Assembly: GCF_001411555.2 (NCBI RefSeq)
Contig: NC_049907.1
Span: 11,650,622-11,714,621 of the forward strand
Length of the DNA: 64,000 nucleotides
Direction of reading: 5' to 3'
Source: Juglans regia
Lineage: Eukaryota; Streptophyta; Magnoliopsida; Fagales; Juglandaceae
In this document: positions 55,873 through 64,000 of the stretch, piece after piece
Position numbering within the stretch: position 1 is the stretch's first letter
Layout of the letters: each line of letters begins with the position of its first letter
Position numbers and translations under genes: made by a program
Notes under the pieces: model-generated
Database searches by the model: none
Told to the model about the DNA's origin: nothing
The model's input: the letters and a program-made list of their open reading frames with translations, nothing else

Positions 55873-56915
55873 TCAAGACCAGAAGTCCCACCACTGAGAA
55901 TTACTGTTAGACTGGTCGAAGAGACTCTCAGAGTTCAAACTGCCCCAATCTTCAGGTGATGCCAAGGTACTATCAGTAGGTTCCACAATATTCAGAAGAG
56001 TGGGTTCGTCTTCCAGTTCGAAGTACTCTGGCTTTGTACAGGCATCTTCATCTGTCAAGACACCTAGTCCATGTTCTGATCTCTCCGTTGACAAGCTTGG
56101 CTTCATTTCATATTCACATGTAGCAGTGTCTCCATTGTCCGATTCACCTCGGATGCCGTTTGCAGCTGGTTCTTGCCTGCAACACTGCCTTTCCTCCTGT
56201 GGCCTTTGCATCAGATCATTCAGCTTCTGCAGCTGTTAAAAAGAAACCATCTTTGTAAGCCTCTGTGAATTCTGAAATGGGTCTGTTCTCGTCTTGTGCA
56301 AAGTTGCAATTAAGGCTTAAAGTATCGTATCTTATCTCCATCCATCTCATAATTATAATTTTTTTAAATTTTTATATAAAATATAATAAATAATTTAATT
56401 TTTTTAATTTTTAAATAATAATAATATTAAAAATTAATATTCTAACATTATTTTATTCAAATTCCATTTAAAATCATCTCTTCTCAGTTGTACAAACGGA
56501 GCATAAATCATTTCTTCAACATGAAAATATATTTATGTATATGTGAATATATATGTACCTGTACAACCAAGGCCTGTTTTTCTTTCTTCAGAGCGTCAAA
56601 CATGGAAACCAGGTTGTTGTAATTCGCTCGAAGTATGTTGTATTCTCGTTCGAGCTGCTTCGACTTCCATCGAGCTCTCTTATTCTGAAACCATATAGCA
56701 ACCTGCCGTGGCTGCAACCCAAGCTCTGTTGCCAACTGCATCTTCTTCCTTGGTTCAAGCCTCGACTCTGACTCGAACAGAGTTTCCAATGATCTGATTT
56801 GTTCATCACTGAATCTTCGTTTATTTTTGCTGTTCTTCTTTCTCATGGTGGTGGAGAAGGAGTCCATGCAGGGGAAGGGCTCTGCTGCTGCTGCATACTC
56901 AGCGTGATCTAACAT
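55873..56915 (-). CDS. HD-Zip class I transcription factor, ATHB7/ATHB12 type
   Basis: Two exons, 56915-56559 and 56232-55873, encode 238 residues. The homeodomain lies at about residues 30-87 ([12 protein letters not shown]...[13 protein letters not shown]). It is followed at once by a leucine zipper with Leu at 88, 95, 102, 109, 116 and 123. The acidic C-terminal half ends in WWDFWS, like the Arabidopsis ATHB7/ATHB12 C-terminus; [16 protein letters not shown] is also shared. Family members are nuclear regulators that bind CAATNATTG-type sites, and ATHB7/12 are induced by ABA and drought. That role here is inferred. The intron (donor CAG|gtacat, acceptor taacag|CTG) lies inside the zipper, the family's usual place. 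The frame is intact and the length normal. Confidence 0.93.
56318..56490. mobile_element. 'ATCTCATCTCA'-family MITE inside the HD-Zip intron
   Basis: It runs from cgtatcttatctccatccatctcat through the AT-rich family interior (ttcaatttttttaattt-like) to aaatcatctcttctcag. It makes up more than half of the 326-bp intron. Confidence 0.6.
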
Positions 56916-56970
56916 ATTATTGGGATACGGAAAATCTTTTTGAGAGTATTGTGTTTTGTGATCAGAAGGT

Positions 56971-56980
56971 ATTATATATG
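56971..56980 (-). promoter_or_regulatory. TATA box of the HD-Zip gene
   Basis: On the minus strand catatataat lies about 57 bases upstream of the ATG, giving a start site about 25-30 bases from the ATG and a very short 5' leader. It is the only good TATA motif near the start. Confidence 0.5.
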
Positions 56981-57659
56981 GGCAGTGAAAGGGAGAAAAT
57001 GTTAAATGTCAGTGAGAGTGTTCATCATGATTTCGGGTCTTGCTGGCTTTCCTGATCGCTCCTTTATATCCAAAACCTATTGGGAGTCTGATAGCTTATT
57101 AAAAAATAATTCTGCTAAATTATTGTCAGATAAACACATAAAAAAATCTTTTATATTATATTACTGTGTATATAAAGTTTTTGAATAATATTAAATATTT
57201 AATAATATTACCTCTGACCAATGTTGAAATATTTTAATTATAAAAAAAATTATAAATTAACATTTTTTATATATTACGTGAGATTATAAAATTATTTTTA
57301 TTATAAAATAAATATAAATTTATATTAATATATAAATTTATTTTTATAAAATTTCATTGTTATCCATTTGTTCTATTCCTTATTTTTTGTTAATATCATC
57401 CATTATTTTTTGTTGGTGTTGGATTAATTACAGATGAGGCTCTAGCTTTGAGACAAAGACGCCGCCAGGCGCCAGCCAAGGGTCGGAGCCGTTTTGTATG
57501 TGCTTAGCCTTGTGACTTGCTTTACGAACGCAATGCAGCACTTAGGATTTCATACATTTTATATTCTTCACGATATACAAGCTGAAATAAGATGTCTCGT
57601 CGTTGTCATTTGGCATCATCTTCCCCATCCAGAGCCTGCCTTGTCGTTAACTACGAATA

Positions 57660-57805
57660 ATGTTATGGTCAAGTGGCGCATTCTTTTTAAAAAATTAATA
57701 AGATTTATTATTATAAAATTAATTTTTTATTTAAATCTCATATTTATTTTTTTATTTTTTTTAAATATACATACTTACACATTACTATAAATATCATTTC
57801 TCATC
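57660..57805. mobile_element. Fold-back MITE, family A, copy 4
   Basis: It starts aatgttatggtcaagtggcgc, has the 'attaataagatttattattataaaattaat' centre and ends tataaatatcatttctc, as in the 4154 copy. Confidence 0.5.
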
Positions 57806-58044
57806 AATTTAACATATTTGAAGCCATCAAAATTAGCTGAATTTGAAACTGAAGCTAATTGGGAACTTTGGTGACTTTCTAACATTAAAATTTGTTAGAA
57901 AAAATTATTGTTTAGGTCCTAGTAGTTTTGACTTTCGAAAAAATGCTTAGTTTTCAATAGCTAGGTCTTCCTCCGTCAAAATTCTGTTAGTTCCTTCATC
58001 AGGAGTTCATTAGTATCTGACGGAAGATATATACTAGCGTCATC

Positions 58045-59310
58045 TCAATTTATCATTATAATTTTTTGAAATATTAACAAAAAATATAATAATAATTCAA
58101 TTTTTTTAAATTTTAAAATAATAATAATAATAAATAATAATATTCTAATAATATTTTATCATTTTAATTCAATTCAACTCAATTCAATATCTAAATGCAT
58201 ACAAATATGAGAGAGGTACCATTTTAAAACTTGATCATAGTTATAGATATCATTTTTTAAAAACTTGACTATTTTAAACCACTATCAATTTTTAAAAGAT
58301 CAAAACCACATGGAGTTAGAATGGAGATTTTTTCAACAATTAACATAAAAGTGACGTTAGGATAATGAATTGAAATGAGATGTGTTGAGATAAAAGTTAA
58401 AAATTAAATAAAATATTGTTAAAATATTATTTTTTAATATTATTTTTATTTTAAAATTTAAAAGATTTAAATTATTTATTATATTTTATATAAATATTTT
58501 AAAAAATTATAATAATAAAATAAAATAAAATAAAATACTTCCGCTACCCTAACTGCCTGAATCTTGCTTCGAGTTTGAGAGATATGCGGCTTTACCAGCT
58601 CATAAAAGTAGCTAAAACTGAATTATATTTTGACCAAGACAACAATTTATATTATAGAGGCACTTTAGCCATAGCTAGCCAAAAGATATTTATTTATTTA
58701 TTTCTCTCTTTCTCAAAGAAAAACAGCAGTTAACTCTCCTTGATAACGTGGGGCACAATATAAGTAATGATATTTTAATAATTTGAAAAAAAAAAAAACC
58801 TAACTAACTAATCCAATATGGGGTACATTTCAAGTAGTTTAGATAAAATTAATAGAAAAAATACATCCTCAATTAACACATTAACTAGAATTTTAACTAA
58901 TCCAATGCTCTAAAGTTTGGTTTCGAGTAAGAGCCTCCCATCTCATTCTCATCTTACCTCATCTTATCTTATCTCAATATCCAAACACTATAAATACAAT
59001 TACTTTTCAATTTCAAATCTTTAATTTCTTTATCTAATCATTACCTAATTATTACAATTTTTACAAACTTTCAAATAAAACATAAAAAATAATTCAACTT
59101 TTTTAAATTTCAAAAGAAAAGATATATTAAAAAAATTATATTATAACAATATTTTAATTTATAATACTTTTATTTAACTTTTTATGTCTCATTTTCTAAA
59201 ATTCTATAAAATATCTCAATTCAAATCATTTCATTACTATTCATAATTAAATTTATTATTATTTACAAATCATTATATCTCATTTCAATATCCAAACAAG
59301 GTCTAAGGGT
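58045..59310. mobile_element. Cluster of 'ATCTCATCTCA'-family MITEs
   Basis: At least three copies, at about 58045-58200, 58350-58550 (opposite orientation) and 58925-59310, share the interior motif family described at 18560. The last ends 'tctcatttcaatatccaaac', the usual right end. No genes lie between them. Confidence 0.55.
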
Positions 59311-59569
59311 TGGTAGTGTTGCAAAAACCACTTGGACAAATTATGGCAAGATTTTACTTATGTATGTTACTCCATCAAAGAAGACAATTTTTTATTAATT
59401 CACTAAGAAAATAGCATTTCACAATCGTTAGTCATCAGTGACAGAACCAGAAACTTTTATGAGGGGCTAACTTTTCTATTGCATGACACGTCTATATAAA
59501 ATGAAAAGAAACTAGAAGATTATAAAAATATAACTATATAAAAAATTAGATCTCAATAATTTGCTATAG

Positions 59570-59790
59570 GGTGGGGCTACTCTGTCGCCCCACTCTTCCT
59601 ACTGGGCGTACTGCCCAGCATTTTTTTTTGTTTTTCACATTTTTTAATATATTTAAATATTTTTAAAAAATAAAAAAATACATCAATATATTAAAAATCA
59701 CTTTTTTAATCATTAAGTAAAAAAAAAATTTTTGACCAACGGTCAAATGGAGTGGTCAAAGTGGGGAGGCAAAGTAGCTTTTTCCTTTGC
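59570..59790. mobile_element. Palindromic MITE (ggggctact...agtagc)
   Basis: The left end ggggctactctgtcgcccc pairs with the inverse of the right end ggggaggcaaagtagcttttt around a very AT-rich centre (59620-59735). The right inner part reads gaccaacggtcaaatggagt. It is non-coding. Confidence 0.6.
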
Positions 59791-60834
59791 TATATATACA
59801 TAAAAATAAAATTCTAAAAAACACAACTTAATATATGTTTTCAAATTTCTAATGATAATATTTCATGTAATAATATTAATCCATTATTATTTTTGTAATG
59901 AAATATTTAGAACTTATTTTTTTATATAAACTATCAAGTGATCTTTTAGAAGGTCATCTTTCATTCTAGTATATAAGCTAATTTATCAAGTTTCATACAA
60001 AATCTAGATATTTTTGTATCACATTAAGCATATAATGCTATAATTGAAACCTTAAATTAATGTTTTTTACTCAATGAAGTCTAGAGGATAAAACCTCTCA
60101 ACTATTTTTCTTGTAAATCATCAATTTTAAATTTTTTTTTTTCTATTTTCACTTTGAATTTCATATTAGGAAGTCTAATATTGTATTAAAAAAAACTTTG
60201 AGATCCCTATTAATAAGTTTAATATTTTTCTTCCTAAACTTAGTTTTAATTTAATTTTGGTGAGGCCACATCCTTAAAAATAAATAATATATAGAAATTA
60301 TACAAAATTTCGGAACTATAGGAAAAAAATTATTGGAGAAAGACATTTCTAAATATATTGATATCTTAGAAAATTTTAAAGAACATATAGGAATTGCAAA
60401 TTTTTTTGGGGGCACATTTGCTATCTTTATAGAATTATATAAATAAAATATAGGGTATATTTTGATTTTTTTTTAAAAAAAAAAAATTGTTGGGGTGGTG
60501 GGGGGCTTGGTCATAACGTAGGTCCTCCGTTTGGTAGTCATCTTTATTTTAATTATCGAGAGTTTAATGCAAATAAAAACTCTTTTAAAATAACATAGTA
60601 TATAATATAATTTGTTTTATTAAATAACATGCCTATAGGAGATGTGTTCTTACAATGACTACATCAAAGTTGATTCTTGTGAAAATTCAAGGGAGAGTAA
60701 CCCATAGATGTCCAATTGAATGGTGAAGTTTTATAGACAAACAATGCTCTTGATTTACAAGTTTTATAAAGCTTGTAAAAAACAACAGCTCCCACCCCTG
60801 CGCGGGGGAGGGGGAGAATTAGGACTTTTTTGTT

Positions 60835-62000
60835 TTCTCAACTCATTTCATTTAATCATTATAATTTTTTTAAATTTTCACACAAAATAAAATAAACAAT
60901 TCAACTTTTTTAAATTTTTTAACTTTAATATATATTCAACTCATCTCATTTCATCTGTAAAACTAATCGAGGCTAGAAATATTGGATATGCTAAATGGCA
61001 AGCAGGGTGCAAAATAAGTTTAATCTCGTCAGAATTGGAGAAATGCTCAAATACATGAAGGTTGAGGGGTTCATGTAGACATTTTCCATTCAATCCATAT
61101 GTAGGGACATGGCAGAAAAAGATGCTTAATGATTTAAATTTCGTAACTGAGAGGAGGACAGAAATAGTCTTCATTGAATTGAATGCCACGAATTTGAATT
61201 GCTATTAGCAATAATAAAAATAATAATAATAATAATAATAATAATAATTATATTATTATTATTATTACATGTATGGACAATATTTGTTTAGCTATGACTT
61301 GAAAAAAAAAAAAATTAAATCATCTCTCTTATTTATACATATTTTCATCTGCTAAAGGAATGAGCAAAGAACGGTTAAAAGCAACTGATTCAATATTGAT
61401 TAGGTGCTGTGCTCACACAAAGGATTAAAAGAACATGAGATATCATAATCCCAAGTAAAGAGGGTTCTTACCGGACTTGGCAGGTTTGGTTAATTGGAAT
61501 ATCTTAGAATATTTGTTAATAGTAGTACAGTAGATTGAGTTAAGATATTTTATTAACTTTTTTGAAAAGGATAGAGAAAATTTTGAATAAGAATATTATA
61601 AAATTACAAAAATTCTTGAAAAATATTTTTGTTTTTTAAACTTGAAAAACTAGTAATATTTTTTGCATTTTATTTGAAGGTTTGAAAAAGTTTTAATGTT
61701 TGGATAATAATTAGATGAAGAGTTACAGATTTGAAATTGAAAATATTTTATTTTGAGTGATGTTTAAATTGAGAAGGAAATATTTAAAAATATCTAAAAA
61801 TACTTAATAATAATTGTATTGCAAAACAAAGTATAAGTGTCCAAACGAATCTGAATATCTGTGCATAGTAGTGAAATAGATTCACTTAAGATGTTTTATA
61901 GAGTTTTAGAAAATGAAAAAGAAAAAGTTAAATAAAAATATTAAAAAATTATTTGAACATAATTTTTTAATATTATTTTTTAAATCTTAGATATAAATGT
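60835..62000. mobile_element. Further 'ATCTCATCTCA'-family MITE fragments and an (AAT)n run
   Basis: Fragments at 60835-60958, about 61500-61740 and 61865-62000 carry the family interior ('gaaaaagttttaatg', 'ttttagaaaatgaaaaag'). An (AAT)n microsatellite lies at 61220-61267. No gene is seen. Confidence 0.45.
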
Positions 62001-62034
62001 TGCAAGTTGAAAAACTGAGGTAGCTTTTTGCTAG

Positions 62035-62665
62035 GGGTAGCAATTCAAAACACAATCTATTAAGCTAAATATGTAAAAATTTCAAACTCTAACTCGACCC
62101 ATATAGATAACGGGTCATGTCGTATTACCTGTTTTGACCTGTTTAATAATTAATTAAAAATATATGAACACGATATGACTCATTTAAATACATTTTATGT
62201 AAATGGATTGAACTAACACACATAACTTATTTGATCTGATTAACATAATTTTACATAAAAGTTAAAATCTATATTTATTAGTAGCAACAATATCTTTAAA
62301 AAAAAGACTATTTACTAACAAAAAATACCAATATTTTTTAAATTTTAATATACAATAAAATCAATATTATAAACCCTACAATAACAAACATAAACATAGG
62401 TCAAGAATTATAATTCCAATAATAAAAACATAAGCATATTGAAAAATATCAATATTACAACTCAACAATAATAAAATTGTTATTTTGAAATAAAATCAAA
62501 ATGGGTTGATTGCAGTTAAGCAGGTTGACCCATTTATAAATCATGTCTTAACAAGTCAATCAGTTTTGATCCGAACCCATTAACATCAAATTCAAATCCA
62601 CAACTTCCGTATCATATTCGTGTTAAATTTACGGATTGTGTAAGATATTGACGACCTTGCAAACT
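62035..62665. mobile_element. Non-autonomous hAT-like element (taggggtagcaattc...)
   Basis: It begins taggggtagcaattcaaaac and ends agatattgacgaccttg, a degraded inverse of the start. Inside are 'acgggtcatgtcgtatt' and 'attcgtgttaaatttac', typical of a widespread plant non-autonomous repeat with 'taggggtgtcaattcg' ends. No 8-bp target duplication is visible. Confidence 0.5.
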
Positions 62666-63235
62666 TACTAAAACAATCCTGCTACAGATACCCGCCGTTG
62701 GGCACCTTTTCGGGAATCTGCTGAGGTGGCCAATGTCATGTCAGCCGATATTATTATAAAAAAAAAAAAGAAAAAAAAAATCGATTTCAAAAGTAGAAAT
62801 CAAACCCAACACCAAAATGGATCCCCCATCGAAGAAGAAGCAATGCATTCTGTGCCGTCAAACCCCCATCGCAGAAGATCATTGACCATTCATCATATTC
62901 CTCATATTTTGCATCTACCAGCGTTGGGTGCCGTCGAAGAAATAAGCCTCGACGTTGTCTCTGTTTTTCTCGTTGTGCATGCTATGTGGAATATGTTTGT
63001 TCACTCAATCTTATTTGGAATTATGGTATTTCAAAGCTAGAGTTAAAGGAATGAGTGTGCTACTTTAAGCTAATTGCAACTAGAGTCAGAGGCTCCAAAG
63101 ATGAGCAAATCCTCTGCAAACTATCCACCTTCATAGCTTCCACAATTACACTGGCACATAAAGCTGATTGTTAAGAAATGGACTCCCAAAAAAGTAACTC
63201 ATTCAGTGAAAACAATTATAGATAACAAGCATAGC
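62666..63235. other. No gene recognised
   Basis: It contains a poly(A)-rich stretch at 62758-62781 and a 104-codon frame with no recognised family. It may be the 5' part of the copia copy that follows. Confidence 0.4.
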
Positions 63236-63239
63236 CAAA

Positions 63240-64000
63240 GCTGGCAACTTTGGCTTCTTCGACCTAGGAACATGCAGTGCATCATCCTCCAATATTCCCA
63301 TCATAGCCTATTAGCAGCTCAGCCAAACCAAGATCCTACTCCAACTCAGACAACAACTGGTTCCCAGACACAGCCGCCACAAACCATCTCACCTCCGATC
63401 TTTCCCACTTGAACCTCAACTCCCCCCCTTACAATGGATCTGATCAAATTCGAGTAGGTGATGGTACTGCCTTGCCTATCTCCAACATCGGTGATTCTCT
63501 CTGAACTCTACTTCTTGCTCCTTTCATCTCAAGCATATTTTACATGTTCCTCACATAACCAAAAACTTGGTTTCTGTGAGGCAATTTTGTCTTGACAATC
63601 AAGTTTATTTTAAATTTCATGCCTCTCATTTTATTGTGAAGGATTCCAAAATGGGGACCCCTCTCCTTCGTGGTCCCATGCATGACGATATATACACATT
63701 TCCAGCAACTTCATCACCTCTTCAAGCTCTTGTTGGCGAGCGCACCACATCCTCTCGGTGGCACTCCAGACTTGGGCATACATCTCTTCAAGTTGTGCAG
63801 CGTGTCCTGTCTCACCATTCCCTTCCAGTTTTAACCCGAGACTTTAATTCTCCATGTTCAGTTTGCTGTCAAGCAAAAAGTTACCAATTACATTTTGTTT
63901 CTTCTCATCAACGGGCTACCCAGCCCTTAGAGCTTCTTTACATAGATGTATGGGGTCCTGCCCCTGTCCTTTCTCGTGAAGTATATCGTTATTATGTTGC
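63240..64000 (+). pseudogene. Second Ty1/copia pol fragment, runs off the window
   Basis: The plus strand reads WFPDTAATNHLTSD at about 63350-63390, the protease site with the usual Gly replaced by Ala. It continues IRVGDGTALPISNIGDS and, after a frame change near 63500, HILHVPHITKNLVSVRQF. The GAG-pre-integrase motif RWHSRLGHTSLQVVQRVL and the start of integrase (LELLYIDVWGPAP) follow. It belongs to a different copia lineage from the one at 44476. Protease and frame defects indicate an inactive copy. The rest lies beyond the window. Confidence 0.85.

Overview
This window is nuclear DNA of a flowering plant, most likely a woody dicot. The evidence is AT-rich intergenic DNA, GT-AG introns, an HD-Zip I gene, Ty1/copia, L1-type LINE and hAT elements, and abundant MITEs of the 'ATCTCATCTCA' and fold-back types. 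A Fagales or Juglandaceae origin is my impression from the MITE families; the sequence alone does not prove it. Only two host genes are supported. About half of the window is transposable-element sequence, mostly broken.

Region 1-8.4 kb: AT-rich intergenic DNA with TA microsatellites, a LINE RNase H remnant (about 1.0-1.6 kb) and three copies of a fold-back MITE. Region 8.5-19.7 kb (minus strand): a four-exon gene for a two-helix membrane protein of the plant At1g16860-like family. Its second intron is about 9.2 kb and holds a LINE inside a LINE, a solo-LTR-like element and a 2.1-kb segment that is duplicated 30 kb away. Exon 3 carries a 2-base expansion of a T run that breaks the frame. Region 20-24.2 kb: MITEs and a 2.8-kb solo-LTR-like element.

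Region 24.3-34.7 kb: a GC-rich leader that looks like the 5' part of an hAT element. A nearly full-length LINE of 5,993 bp with a perfect 17-bp target-site duplication lies at 26.0-32.0 kb, followed by a nearly complete Ac-like hAT transposase. Region 34.7-40.8 kb: a degenerate repeat array, a decayed 'putative gypsy type transposon' (PF04195-like) reading frame on the minus strand and an LTR-like block. Region 40.8-42.9 kb: the second copy of the duplicated intron segment. Region 42.9-47.8 kb: a Ty1/copia element whose LTR has a polypurine tract on its left and a primer-binding site on its right, with an unusual extra reading frame before gag. It is truncated within pol.

Region 47.8-55.8 kb: GAGCAC-rich minisatellite DNA, a Mutator-type MITE with a 9-bp target duplication carrying a nested hAT-like element, then about 4 kb without a recognisable gene. 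Region 55.9-56.9 kb (minus strand): an intact two-exon HD-Zip I gene of the ATHB7/ATHB12 type, with a MITE filling most of its intron. Region 57-64 kb: MITE-rich intergenic DNA, ending in the 5' part of a second copia pol that runs off the window.

I found no new multi-gene system. The most unusual points are the duplicated intron segment wedged between retroelements, the extra pre-gag frame in the copia element, the ATGA ORF1/ORF2 junction of the long LINE, and the intron and frameshift state of the At1g16860-like gene.
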